Assembly (NCBI GenBank): GCA_964558415.1
Contig: CAZLDI010000002.1
Location: 62,001-126,000, forward strand
From: CAZLDI01 sp964558415
GTDB lineage: Bacteria; Chloroflexota; Dehalococcoidia; SM23-28-2; RBG-16-64-32
Direction: 5' to 3'
DNA: 64,000 nt
The notes below the pieces were generated by a model. That model was not told the origin of the DNA and searched no databases. It saw only the letters and a program-made list of their open reading frames with translations. Every line of letters begins with the position of its first letter. Position 1 is the first letter of the stretch. Position numbers and translations under genes: made by a program. Below, in pieces: positions 7,287-15,838 of the stretch.

Positions 7287-9280
7287 ACCGGCTCCAGAAT
7301 GAGGTTGCGGAAGGCATCGACCTCCGCCTGCCACCCGGGGGGAACGACGGTGGTGGAATCCATCTGCATAACGACAGCGGGCGCGGTGATGCGCGCTCCG
7401 CGCGCGACGCGGCGGCGGTCATAGATCGGCGTCTGGGTAGGACCGTTTGCGAACCAGACGTCACGGTACTCGTCGGGATTGGGATTGGTGCTACGCTTGC
7501 GCGTCGGTCGGCTCTGCGGCGGGCTCGGAGCGGTCAGTGATGGCAGCAGCAGTTTGATTCGGAGGGTGACGATCTCGACAGCGCGGGAGGGGTCGCTGTG
7601 GCCGTAGCGCTGCTGGTGGGCGACGTGGAAAGCAGGTATGAAGGCACCCGGGTCGAGGGGATCGACCCGGACCGGTAGCTCGTAAGACTGGCCCACGTAT
7701 CGCATCTGGAGGAAGGTCTGGACGGCGAGACCCGCGAGCGCGAAGCCTTCCGCCTCGAATTCGGCGCGGCCTCGATGCTCCAGTTCTGAATGGGCGTGGG
7801 CAAGTCGCGCGACGAACGTGTCCCCCCCGAGGCGGAGCATCAGCGTTGTGGACACGTCTTTGACGATCGGCGCCGTTGCCATGCCGAGGGCGGACAGGAC
7901 GCCCGGATGGGGTGGTATCAGGACCCGCGGGATGTGGAGGGCAGCAGCGAGGCCGCAGGCATGGAGCGGCCCGGCACCGCCGAAGGCGACGAGCGTGAAC
8001 TCCCGCGGGTCGTGGCCGCGCTCGACGGAGACGCGGCGCAATGCGGACTCCATGTGGGCGTTGGCGACGCGGACGATAGAGCCTGCGGCGAGATGCGGAT
8101 CACCGCCGAACGGCTCCGCGATGCTCCGAAGAGCCTCCGTGGAGCGGTCAACATCGATCGCCATGCGACCGCCGAGGAAGTGTTGCGGGGCTATGCGTCC
8201 CAGAGCGACGTGCGCGTCGGTGACGGTAGGGCGAGCGCCGAGCCCGTAACAGGCCGGGCCGGGATCCGCTCCGGCGCTCTCCGGCCCCACTCGCAGAATG
8301 CCTCCCTCATCGAGGCGCACGAGGGAGCCGCCGCCCGCGCCAACACTGATGACATCGATGGTGGGCCCGCGGATCGGGAGGTCGCCAACGGCTGTCTCGT
8401 CGCGCTCCAGGACGGCGCCGGGACAGAGAGAGACATCGGTCGAGGTTCCGCCCATATCCAGCGTGATGATCCGCTGGTACCCCGCCTGCTGCGCGAGGGC
8501 GAACGCACCGGCGACGCCGCCCGCAGGGCCCGAAACGGCGGTGCGGACCGCGAGCCGCCCGGCGGCCTGCGCGCTCATACAGCCGCCGTTCGAAGCCATG
8601 ATGCGTAGCCGCGCCACGCCCCGTCCGGCAAGGCCTGCGCTCAGGCGGGTGAGGTAGCGCGAGATCACCGGGGCGACGCAGGCGTTGGCCACGGTTGTGC
8701 TCGTGCGTTCGTACTCGCGGTGCTCGGGTAGCACCTCGTGGGAGACCGACGTGGGGATGCCCCGCAGCCGCGCAGCCGCCGCGACGACCCGCTCGTGCTC
8801 CGGATTGAGGAACGAAAAGAGGAAGCAGACCGCCAGGGACTCGATGCCGGCGGCCTCCAGCCGGTCGAGCAACGTCTCGACCTCCGTGGCGTCGATCGGC
8901 TCGAGGACGTCTCCGTGATGGTCGAGTCGTTCATTCGCTTCCAGCCGTAGATCCTCTGGGACGAGCGGCGGCGGGCGGTGGGGCGAGAGATCGTACAACT
9001 TTGGGCGGGTCTGGCGGCCGATAACCAGAGTGTCGCGGAAACCACGGGTGGTGATCAGAGCGGTGCGGGCGCCTCGCCGTTCGATGATCGCGTTGGTAGC
9101 GACGGTTGTGCCGTGGACCAGCTCGTCCGGAGTCACGGCCATCTCCGCCAGGCCGTCGAGGATGGCGCGGGCAGGCTCGCCGGGTGTAGCTGGCCGCTTG
9201 TGGATCGTGACGGAGCCGTCATCAGCGACAAGATAGAAGTCGGTGAAGGTCCCACCGGTGTCGACGCCGAGCACGGCCAT
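7283..9280 (-). CDS. hyuA: hydantoinase/oxoprolinase family subunit A
   Basis: A 665-residue HyuA-type ATPase subunit. The N-terminal GVDTGGTFTDFYLV phosphate loop, HGTTVATNAIIERRG, and the central TLDMGGTSTDVSL and FGGAGPLHACGLA blocks are the ASKHA-fold nucleotide-binding signatures of this family. It couples ATP hydrolysis to ring opening with HyuB. ATG start; a TAAACT box ends 6 bases before the ATG and no ribosome site is seen, consistent with a leaderless mRNA. It is divergent from the PHP gene and forms an operon with hyuB. Confidence 0.92.
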   Translation of the reverse strand: MAVLGVDTGGTFTDFYLVADDGSVTIHKRPATPGEPARAILDGLAEMAVTPDELVHGTTVATNAIIERRGARTALITTRGFRDTLVIGRQTRPKLYDLSPHRPPPLVPEDLRLEANERLDHHGDVLEPIDATEVETLLDRLEAAGIESLAVCFLFSFLNPEHERVVAAAARLRGIPTSVSHEVLPEHREYERTSTTVANACVAPVISRYLTRLSAGLAGRGVARLRIMASNGGCMSAQAAGRLAVRTAVSGPAGGVAGAFALAQQAGYQRIITLDMGGTSTDVSLCPGAVLERDETAVGDLPIRGPTIDVISVGAGGGSLVRLDEGGILRVGPESAGADPGPACYGLGARPTVTDAHVALGRIAPQHFLGGRMAIDVDRSTEALRSIAEPFGGDPHLAAGSIVRVANAHMESALRRVSVERGHDPREFTLVAFGGAGPLHACGLAAALHIPRVLIPPHPGVLSALGMATAPIVKDVSTTLMLRLGGDTFVARLAHAHSELEHRGRAEFEAEGFALAGLAVQTFLQMRYVGQSYELPVRVDPLDPGAFIPAFHVAHQQRYGHSDPSRAVEIVTLRIKLLLPSLTAPSPPQSRPTRKRSTNPNPDEYRDVWFANGPTQTPIYDRRRVARGARITAPAVVMQMDSTTVVPPGWQAEVDAFRNLILEPV

Positions 9281-9286
9281 GAGCGT

Positions 9287-9292
9287 AGTTTA
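9287..9292 (-). promoter_or_regulatory. -10 box TAAACT, leaderless hyuA promoter
   Basis: TAAACT lies exactly 6 bases upstream of the hyuA ATG on the minus strand, which would put the transcription start on or next to the start codon. Confidence 0.45.
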
Positions 9293-9398
9293 CGAGCGGG
9301 GGGCAGACGGTGCACAGTAGATACCGATCTGCGCGATCGCACCCAAATCGTATCTGAGCTGCTTCGAATCCACACCCTTCCCGTTCACGTTAGGGTTA

Positions 9399-9407
9399 TG
9401 GTACTCT
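9399..9407 (+). promoter_or_regulatory. extended -10 TGGTACTCT for PHP gene
   Basis: An extended -10 (TGn-TACTCT) ends 7 bases before the ATG at 9415. No ribosome site lies between them, so a leaderless transcript is likely. Confidence 0.45.
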
Positions 9408-9414
9408 GCGGGCC

Positions 9415-10110
9415 ATGGGAACGCTCATAGATATGCACATCCATACGATCGTCGGGTCGATGGACAGCGACCTCTCGCCGAAGCGGCTGGGGGAGCAGGC
9501 GCGGGAGGTGGGGCTGACCGGGGTGGCGCTGACGGAGCACCTTCACCAGTGGCAGTCGGACGAGGTGCAGCACTTCCGTCAGGAGTACGGGCTGTTCGTG
9601 TTCAACGCGCGAGAGTGGTCCACGGACATGGGCCACATCGTGGTCCTGGGGCTCCCGCGCGAAGTGCGCGGCATCCACCGGGCCAGCGACCTGAGGTCGG
9701 CGTGCCAGGAGTACGGGGCGTTCATGATCCTCTGCCACCCGTTCCGTTACTTTCCCGGGCCCTCCAGCCTGCTGTTCGGCAACCGCCGTGACCAGGGGTC
9801 TCTGACGATAGAGGAGATGGCGGCGCACCCGGTGTTCGCTATGGTTGACGCGATCGAGGTGTTGAACGGCGGTTGCATCGACCGCGAGAACCGGCTGGCT
9901 CAGGACGTGGCGCGCCATCTGCGCATGCCCCAGACTGGCGGGAGCGATGCCCACATGCCGCTCGAAGTCGGGCGGTACGCGACGCTGTTTGAGAAGGACT
10001 TGGAGAGCGAAGACGATATGCTGTCGGAGATGCGCGCAGGTCGGTTCCGGGCCGTTCGGCGCACGATGCCGAAGGTGTTCGAACCTCTGGAAGAGGCAGT
10101 CGCCCAGTAA
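9415..10110 (+). CDS. PHP domain phosphoesterase
   Basis: A 231-residue PHP-fold protein. Metal-ligand motifs are in order: DMHIHT near the N-terminus, TEH at about residue 42, ILCHPFRYF near 105, and GSDAH near 180. PHP proteins are trinuclear-metal phosphoesterases, e.g. of histidinol phosphate or nucleotides, and are also found in DNA polymerases; this is the short stand-alone type. No signal peptide. It is followed by a small membrane protein gene after 70 bases. Substrate unknown. Confidence 0.88.
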   Translation: MGTLIDMHIHTIVGSMDSDLSPKRLGEQAREVGLTGVALTEHLHQWQSDEVQHFRQEYGLFVFNAREWSTDMGHIVVLGLPREVRGIHRASDLRSACQEYGAFMILCHPFRYFPGPSSLLFGNRRDQGSLTIEEMAAHPVFAMVDAIEVLNGGCIDRENRLAQDVARHLRMPQTGGSDAHMPLEVGRYATLFEKDLESEDDMLSEMRAGRFRAVRRTMPKVFEPLEEAVAQ

Positions 10111-10180
10111 CTGTGTAGGAAGCGAGCGCGGGAGGCGGGAACTCCTGAAACCGGACAACCCATAGCACGGAGGCATGATC

Positions 10181-10585
10181 ATGGACGGCTGGCTTCGCGC
10201 GGGTCTGGCGTTTCTGGCGATCGGTTCGCTCGCAGTGGGCATCTGGCAGCTATTCGGACCGCAGTCATTCTACGATGACTTTCCGGGTGCCGGTCACCAG
10301 TGGGTCTCCGCGCTGCCGCCCTACAACGAGCATTTGATGAGGGACGCGGGCGGGTTGAACATCGCCCTCGGGATCGTGGTGGGTTGGGGGGCGGTCTCGC
10401 TGCAGCGCGGCCTCGTGCTGGCCGGACTGATCGCGTACCTGGTGAACGCACTCTCGCACTTCATCTTCCACCTCTTCAACCTTGAGGGGATGGAGATGGA
10501 CGATCAGGTGGGCAATGCTGTCACCCTGGGGTTCGTGATTGTGCTGCCGTCCCTGCTGCTGGTGCTGGCCGCGCGGCGGACTTAA
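10181..10585 (+). CDS. small four-helix membrane protein
   Basis: About 134 residues with four hydrophobic segments: AGLAFLAIGSLAVGIWQLFG, GLNIALGIVVGWGAV, LVLAGLIAYLVNALSHFIF and GFVIVLPSLLLVLAA. The ATG at 10181 is chosen because the CGGAGG ribosome site is 7 bases upstream; the in-frame ATG at 10175 would be only 2 bases from it. A conserved-looking soluble segment FYDDFPGAGHQWVSALPPYNEH sits between helices 1 and 2. I do not recognise a characterised family. Its 3' end overlaps the convergent zinc-finger gene by 4 bases. Confidence 0.75.
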   Translation: MDGWLRAGLAFLAIGSLAVGIWQLFGPQSFYDDFPGAGHQWVSALPPYNEHLMRDAGGLNIALGIVVGWGAVSLQRGLVLAGLIAYLVNALSHFIFHLFNLEGMEMDDQVGNAVTLGFVIVLPSLLLVLAARRT

Positions 10586-11007
10586 CGGCGGCCGAAGAGG
10601 CCGCCCTTGCCCTTGAGGCCGCCGAGGAACTTACCCCAGGCGGCCTCGGCGGAACCGGCCCGCGCGAGGTCGCGGACGCGTTCGGCGATGATGTCGCGGA
10701 CGCGGCCCTCTTCGCCGGCATCCAGCCAGTAACCGTGCTCCTCCTCGCAGGTGTCCAGTTCGAGGTCGTAAGCGCGGTAGTTGAACAAAGTCATGCGCTT
10801 GTCGCAGATGGGGCAGTCCAGCTCGCTCGGACGCTCACCGAAGGAGATAGTGGCACGCCGCTCCTCTGCCGTTGAGGCGGTCGTAGCTTCCAGTTGGTCG
10901 AGCTCGTGATGGTCGAGCCAGCGTCCGTTGCACTTGGCACAGCGGTCAACTTGAATGCCGTGGTGTGATTCCGTGGAGAGGGAGGTGTGATCGCGGGGAC
11001 AGTTCAT
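10582..11007 (-). CDS. TFIIB-type zinc-finger (zf-TFIIB) protein
   Basis: A 141-residue protein with two zinc-binding units: MNCPRD, then RCAKCNGRWLDHHEL, and later LDCPICDKRM paired with a C-x-E-x2-GYWLDAGE segment. The CxxCxGxWLD block is the zf-TFIIB signature common in small bacterial proteins of unknown role. The C-terminus is Gly/Lys/Arg-rich. ATG start with a TACACT box ending 6 bases upstream and no ribosome site, suggesting a leaderless mRNA. Function not established. Confidence 0.85.
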   Translation of the reverse strand: MNCPRDHTSLSTESHHGIQVDRCAKCNGRWLDHHELDQLEATTASTAEERRATISFGERPSELDCPICDKRMTLFNYRAYDLELDTCEEEHGYWLDAGEEGRVRDIIAERVRDLARAGSAEAAWGKFLGGLKGKGGLFGRR

Positions 11008-11013
11008 GCGATC

Positions 11014-11019
11014 AGTGTA
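11014..11019 (-). promoter_or_regulatory. -10 box TACACT before zf-TFIIB gene
   Basis: TACACT is spaced 6 bases from the ATG at 11007, the same geometry as upstream of hyuA, yvcK, the MFS gene and the class III aminotransferase. Confidence 0.45.
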
Positions 11020-11053
11020 CAGAGCGCGCGGGTTAAGTGACAGGCGGCGCCGG

Positions 11054-11857
11054 TCACGGTGCGCTGACCTCCCGAAGCGCGATGGACAGTGTGCCGCCGT
11101 TTAGCTGTGCAGCGCGCAGGCGGGCCTCCGCTTCGTTAAGGCCAAAGATGACGGGGCGGCCGTCCGTGATCGCCTGCTGGATTTTCGGAGCGCCGATGAG
11201 GATGTCGTCGAGGAAGATGCCGAGAGGATACCCGGGCAGGCGGCTCGTGATCTCCTCAAGAAGCTCGCTCCCTTCGGTCGTGAGCTGCATCTTCAGGCCT
11301 GAGGGCTCCTCAGCAACTGTCCACTCGCCCGGTACGGCGTCCGCTCCAGTGATCGCTTCCTGCTGCCCGGTCTCTGACGCGAACGTCGACTCCCAGAAGA
11401 CCTTGCCCCGCTGCTGGGGCGTGAAGCAATGGGCGGGCTGGCGGCTCACCTCGTCCGGGCCAATCAGGTCGGGGACGACCGCGAACAGCTCGCCCTCCGG
11501 CGTCTGGCAGACCACGGATCCGCCCTCGATGAGCCTGGGGAAGCGGAACTCCAGGAACGCGCGCTCAAGCACAAGACGGCGCGCTGTCGCTTCGTCGATG
11601 CCGCTCATGATCGCCGAGATCGTGTCCGGCCCGCTGACCGAAATCTCGGCGTCCGCGCCGTACGCGTCTGCGCGCGCCTGAAGTAGAGCTACGATCGCCG
11701 ACAGGTCCGGCGCTTCGTTTGATTGCTCAGGCGACAGCGTCAGGGTGATCGAGGATGAGCCGCAGGCTGTCAGAATGAGGCCAAGCGACGCCAGAAGGGC
11801 TCGTAGCGGACCGCGGCTCGCGCTAACCAGCGAGTATCGCCCGGATCTGCGCGGCAT
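11054..11857 (-). CDS. lipoprotein with SecD P1-like domain
   Basis: A 267-residue predicted lipoprotein: basic N-terminus, hydrophobic stretch and lipobox LTAC with the Cys near residue 32. The rest matches the first periplasmic (P1) domain of SecD: ALLQARADAYGADAEI and ERAFLEFRF at the start, then LGIFLDDILIGAPKIQ and NEAEARLRAAQLNGGTL at the end, corresponding to the P1 head and its closing helix. None of SecD's six membrane helices is present. ATG at 11855-11857 overlaps the end of the DinB gene by 35 bases; no clear ribosome site. It might aid post-translocation folding outside the membrane, but this is inference. Confidence 0.75.
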   Translation of the reverse strand: MPRRSGRYSLVSASRGPLRALLASLGLILTACGSSSITLTLSPEQSNEAPDLSAIVALLQARADAYGADAEISVSGPDTISAIMSGIDEATARRLVLERAFLEFRFPRLIEGGSVVCQTPEGELFAVVPDLIGPDEVSRQPAHCFTPQQRGKVFWESTFASETGQQEAITGADAVPGEWTVAEEPSGLKMQLTTEGSELLEEITSRLPGYPLGIFLDDILIGAPKIQQAITDGRPVIFGLNEAEARLRAAQLNGGTLSIALREVSAP

Positions 11858-12260
11858 GCTCGTGGTCGTGAGCGGATGTGTTCTCCAGTACGCTAAGGAT
11901 GCTGTACTCGTCGTGGCCGAGCGTCCGGATGGTGTAGAAGGTGTCCTCAGTCGTGCCTTCGAGCGCGCCGATGATGCGTGCGCGGCTGGCTTCGAGTTGC
12001 CGGTGCGCGTCGGATGCGGATGTGGGTGAATCCTCGGCGACGACATTGGCCGGACGGCTGTTGAGGAACGCGATCGCCTGGGTGTACAGTCGCTCGGAAT
12101 GAATGACGTGCTCCAGCACGCGCCGGACGGTCCAACCGCCGCGGCGGCCGCGCTCGAAGTCGGTGTCCGAGAGAGCGTCGACGACCGCGAGAAGATCCCG
12201 GCGCGAGGCCTCTATGTCCTGCCGGTTGGACGTTAGTTCTGCGTGGAAGGTGCAGGTCAT
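11823..12260 (-). CDS. DinB-like four-helix protein
   Basis: A 145-residue DinB/YfiT-superfamily protein. The metal-site pattern is recognisable: GWTVRRVLEHVIHSERLY with a His in helix 2 and TSAHDHEHAAQIR with the late HxxxH-type pair. Superfamily members include thiol transferases using bacillithiol or mycothiol and uncharacterised stress proteins. The ATG at 12258-12260 overlaps the larE stop as ATGA, and the ribosome site lies within larE. Middle gene of a larE-DinB-SecD-P1-like unit. Specific activity unknown. Confidence 0.85.
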   Translation of the reverse strand: MTCTFHAELTSNRQDIEASRRDLLAVVDALSDTDFERGRRGGWTVRRVLEHVIHSERLYTQAIAFLNSRPANVVAEDSPTSASDAHRQLEASRARIIGALEGTTEDTFYTIRTLGHDEYSILSVLENTSAHDHEHAAQIRAILAG

Positions 12261-13099
12261 TGGCGCGCCCGGCTCTTCAGACCCTCGTTCATGCTTCCCA
12301 TTCGGTACCCGCCGAGGTCGAACGTCACGTACAGATAGCCCAGGGCGTTGAGCTTTTCGGTGACTTCCTGCCGCTTCGCCAGCAGCGCGTCCATTCCCGG
12401 GCCGTCTGTTTCTATCCGCGCGAGTGTGTCGCCGGAGGGGAGGACGTGGTGGCGGACGCGTAGTTGGCGCAGGCCCAGCGTACGCAGGAACTGCTCGGCG
12501 CGATCGACGCTGCTCAGCGCCTCCACGGTGACCGCCGTGCCGTAGGGGATGCGAGAGGAGAGACAGGCCATCGCGGGCTTGTCCCACGTCGGCAGGCCAC
12601 GTTCGCGGGATAGCTCGCGGATCTCCGCCTTGTTTAAGCCGGCGTCGATGAGCGGGCTGCGGACGGCGTGGCTTGCGGCGGCGCGGCGGCCGGGGCGGAA
12701 GTCGCCGGTGTCGTCCAGGTTGCAGCCGTCCAGCACCGCCGCGTATCCACGTTCGCGCGCGATGTCCGTAAGACGGCCGTATAGTTCGTCCTTGCAGTGG
12801 AAGCAGCGGTCAGGATTGTTCTTGACGTAATCCGGATCGTCCATCTCCCGCGTGTCGATCAGCTCGTGCGCGATGCCGATCTGACGCGCGAGCGCTGTCG
12901 CTTCTTCGACCTCGGACGGTGGGATGGAGGGTGAGACGCCGGTAATCGCGAGCGCACGGTTGGTGAGCACGTCGTGCGCGATCGCCGCGACAAACGTGGA
13001 GTCAACGCCGCCGGAGTAGGCGACGATGGCGGAACCGGCGTCGCGGATGATTTCACGCAGGCGAACGAGCTTCTGTGTTGCGGAAACCTCAGTGGTCAC
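12257..13099 (-). CDS. larE: ATP-dependent sacrificial sulfur transferase LarE
   Basis: A 280-residue PP-loop ATPase. SGGVDS at residues 29-34 binds ATP pyrophosphate; RCFHCKDELY and PAMACLSSRIPYG follow. The Cys of the latter falls at residue 179, matching the sacrificial Cys176 of Lactiplantibacillus LarE, so it is probably the sacrificial rather than the cluster-using type. LarE adds sulfur to the nicotinate-derived precursor of the nickel-pincer cofactor of lactate racemase-type enzymes. No larA, larB or larC is in this window. GTG start; a TATCAT box lies 8 bases upstream. First gene of a three-gene overlapping unit. Confidence 0.9.
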   Translation of the reverse strand: MTTEVSATQKLVRLREIIRDAGSAIVAYSGGVDSTFVAAIAHDVLTNRALAITGVSPSIPPSEVEEATALARQIGIAHELIDTREMDDPDYVKNNPDRCFHCKDELYGRLTDIARERGYAAVLDGCNLDDTGDFRPGRRAAASHAVRSPLIDAGLNKAEIRELSRERGLPTWDKPAMACLSSRIPYGTAVTVEALSSVDRAEQFLRTLGLRQLRVRHHVLPSGDTLARIETDGPGMDALLAKRQEVTEKLNALGYLYVTFDLGGYRMGSMNEGLKSRARQ

Positions 13100-13148
13100 G
13101 ACGCGTAATGATAGCAGGTTGGGCGGTGGACAACAGGGCCGCGAGGAG

Positions 13149-14564
13149 CTAGACGCCGTTGACCGCGGCGAGTTCGGGAGTCACCGCCGGGACCGCGCCT
13201 GCCTCCAGGAGCTTCAGAAGCGCCCGGGTGCAATCGGGGTCCAGTTGCGTCCCGGACACGCGCGCCAGTTCATCCCGTGCGGCATCCACGGTCATGGCAG
13301 CGCGGTACGGCCGCTGCGAGATCAGCGCGTCGAACGTATCCGCCACGGCGATAATGCGAGCCTCGAGCGGTATGCCGTCGCCGGCCAGTTGGTCGGGATA
13401 TCCTGAACCATCGAAGCGTTCGTGGTGATGGCGCACGATACCGGCGATCTGCTGGAACCCGCGCATGCGCTGGACTATTTCGTGCCCCTTACCGGGGTGG
13501 AGCTTAATGAGGTCGAACTCTCCTTCGGTCAGCTTGCCCGTCTTGGCGAGGATGTACGGAGGCAAGCCGATCTTGCCAACGTCGTGCAGCTGAGCGGCCA
13601 GGACGAGCTGACGCAGCCGCGGCGGCGCGAAGCCCATCTCGAGGCCGATGGCGTAGGCGATAGCGGCCACTCGGTCGACGTGACGGGAGGTTTCGAGGTC
13701 ATGGTTCTCGATCTGATCCGCGAGGTCGACGAGATCGCTGGACCTCCCCCGGCTGAACTGCGTGAGCGCATCGCGCATCGCGATGCCGTCTGCTATCACG
13801 CGGACATCCCCCGCGCGGATGAATTCCCACAGCCAGCCGGCGAGGACTGTGAGGAAGGCCCCAAGGAAAAGGAAGTGATACATCCACCACGAGTATGCCC
13901 AGAAGTGTCCGAAGTCGAGCGACAACTGCGCCTCTGCCAGAAACAGGAGTCCCGCCATCACCGTCAGTTGAGAAGGGAGGCGCGCGAACATGTATGACTG
14001 AAGATAGCGCCATCCGGCGAACGATAGAAGGCAAACCGTCAGGGCGGTGAGGGTGTGCTGAAACCACTCCTTCTGCGTCGGAAATCCCTCCAGCCAGTTC
14101 GGGGATGCCAGACTGATCGCAAAGTACCCGCCTATCAGGCCGGCGCACGCAGCGAACACGAGCTCGGGCAGGCGAAGTCTCGTGCGCTCCATCAGTCGAG
14201 GTACGGAGATGACGCTGAGGGTCGCGAAGATGCCCGCCGCCAGCGTGCCCAGCCAGGGCGAGCGACCGATGGCCGCCGTCGGCTGATGATAGAGATGACC
14301 GGGTGTCGTAAGGCCGTGCACGCCGAAGATGACAGCGAGCGCGAGGAACGCAAGCGCGAGGAACAGAATTCGCGTTTGGCGGATCGAGCGTGCTGAGATG
14401 ATCAGGACGGCGCAGGTAACAGCGGCGAGGATGCAGGCAGCGGAGACGACGTAAAAGTGGAATCCGGAACTGCCCCAGGAGTGGTCCAGCCCCGGCAACC
14501 ACAAAAGCGCCCCAAGCAAAACCAGCGGGATGGCGAGTGCGGCTACAGTGATTCGGATTGGCAT
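13149..14564 (-). CDS. membrane-anchored HD-GYP phosphodiesterase
   Basis: A 471-residue protein with about seven or eight hydrophobic segments in the first 240 residues, then a coiled linker (DALTQFSRGRSSDLVDLAD) and a C-terminal HD-GYP domain. The HD pair is at 327-328 (HDVGKIG), and HHERFDGSGYP at about 380 is an intact HHExxDGxGYP signature. Such domains hydrolyse cyclic di-GMP (or cGAMP) to lower its level; the membrane part probably senses an unknown signal. Single-gene unit by spacing (63 bases to the CoA-transferase gene, 49 to larE). Enzyme class is clear, signal is not. Confidence 0.9.
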   Translation of the reverse strand: MPIRITVAALAIPLVLLGALLWLPGLDHSWGSSGFHFYVVSAACILAAVTCAVLIISARSIRQTRILFLALAFLALAVIFGVHGLTTPGHLYHQPTAAIGRSPWLGTLAAGIFATLSVISVPRLMERTRLRLPELVFAACAGLIGGYFAISLASPNWLEGFPTQKEWFQHTLTALTVCLLSFAGWRYLQSYMFARLPSQLTVMAGLLFLAEAQLSLDFGHFWAYSWWMYHFLFLGAFLTVLAGWLWEFIRAGDVRVIADGIAMRDALTQFSRGRSSDLVDLADQIENHDLETSRHVDRVAAIAYAIGLEMGFAPPRLRQLVLAAQLHDVGKIGLPPYILAKTGKLTEGEFDLIKLHPGKGHEIVQRMRGFQQIAGIVRHHHERFDGSGYPDQLAGDGIPLEARIIAVADTFDALISQRPYRAAMTVDAARDELARVSGTQLDPDCTRALLKLLEAGAVPAVTPELAAVNGV

Positions 14565-14627
14565 TGGTGCTCGAATGATTGCGGTAATGCAATCCGTATG
14601 ACGTAGCGAGCGCGCTCAGCGTTACAG

Positions 14628-15824
14628 CTAGAGGACTCCGTCGCTGCGCAGCGCGGTTATTTCGTCCCAGGTGTAGCCGGCTTCCAGGAGGACTTCCTCC
14701 GTGTGCTGGCCTAGCTCAGGCGCGGGGCCGCGGACGCCGACGGTGGCGCCGCCGTACTTGACGGGCGTATCAACGAGTTCGATATCGCCGACACCAGGGC
14801 GCTGCACTCTGGCGAAGGCGCCGCGGGCGCGCGTCTGGGGATGGTTGATCGCTTCTCCGAGTGTCTGTGCGGGCGCCCAGATGCAACCTTCCGCGTCAAG
14901 ACGCGCTGCCCACTGGTCAAGCGTACGCTGGCCGAAGACCTGGTCCAGGAGCGCGATGAGCGCCTCCCGGTTCTCCGTGCGCAGGGCCATCGAACTGAAG
15001 CGCGTGTCGTGTTCGAGGTCGGGACGTTCTATTGCGCGGCAGAACTTCGGCCAGTAGAGGTCGGCGACGAGCATCACAAGCTGGATCCAGCGGCCGTCTG
15101 CGGTCTGATAGCTGTTCCAGAGTGGGTTCGGAACCGAGCGCCGGGAGATACGGACGTTCTCCGTGCCGGTGAATAGCGCGGCCTGCACGTCGATGCCAAG
15201 CACCCATAGGCCCGTATTGTTCAGCGAGACGTCCAGTGCTTGCCCCTTGCCGGTGCGCTGGCGGTGGAAGAGCGCCAGCGAGACTGCGCCCGCGACGGCC
15301 AGGGCGGTAGTGTGGTCGCCCATGCCCGGCCGCTGGGGAGGCGGCGGGCTGTCCGGCTCGCCCAGCAGGTTCATGATGCCGCTGCGCGCCCAGAAGGCAG
15401 CGTAGTCGTAGCCGGGCCGGTCCCGGTCGGGGCCTGATGAGCCGTAGCCGGTGACGCTGGTGAAGATGATGTCCGCGCGATGCGATTTGAGGTCGTCGTA
15501 AGTAAGGCCGTAGCGCTCGCGACGCTTTGGCAGGAGGTTCGTGGCGAAGACGTCGCAGCCCCCGATCAGCCGATAAATTACGTCGCGGGAGCCCGCATGT
15601 TCGAGGTCGAGCGTGATCCCGCGCTTGCCGCGGTTGTCCAGCTCGAACGCATAGTTGAACGTAGCAGCCAGCGCCGCGGACCCGTACCCGCGATACGGGT
15701 CGCCAGCCGGCGGCTCGACCTTGATGACGTCAGCTCCCGCGTCGGCGAGAAGGGCGCAGCCAGCCGGCGCGGCCAGCCAGTTGGCGACCTCCAGGACGCG
15801 GATCCCGTCGAGCGGGCTTTCCAA
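14628..15824 (-). CDS. CaiB/BaiF (family III) CoA transferase
   Basis: A 398-residue family III CoA transferase. LEVANWLAAPAGCALLADAGADVIKVEPPAGDP is the standard opening; the catalytic Asp lies in GMGDHTTA; GKGQALDVSL follows. The enzyme swaps CoA between an acyl-CoA donor and a free acid through aspartyl anhydride/thioester intermediates. The TTG at 15822-15824 lies 14 bases after the alcohol dehydrogenase stop; the ribosome site is weak. Co-transcription with the upstream dehydrogenase is likely and points to catabolism of an alcohol- or acid-type substrate, which cannot be named. Confidence 0.9.
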   Translation of the reverse strand: MESPLDGIRVLEVANWLAAPAGCALLADAGADVIKVEPPAGDPYRGYGSAALAATFNYAFELDNRGKRGITLDLEHAGSRDVIYRLIGGCDVFATNLLPKRRERYGLTYDDLKSHRADIIFTSVTGYGSSGPDRDRPGYDYAAFWARSGIMNLLGEPDSPPPPQRPGMGDHTTALAVAGAVSLALFHRQRTGKGQALDVSLNNTGLWVLGIDVQAALFTGTENVRISRRSVPNPLWNSYQTADGRWIQLVMLVADLYWPKFCRAIERPDLEHDTRFSSMALRTENREALIALLDQVFGQRTLDQWAARLDAEGCIWAPAQTLGEAINHPQTRARGAFARVQRPGVGDIELVDTPVKYGGATVGVRGPAPELGQHTEEVLLEAGYTWDEITALRSDGVL

Positions 15825-15838
15825 TATCGTGGCCGCGG

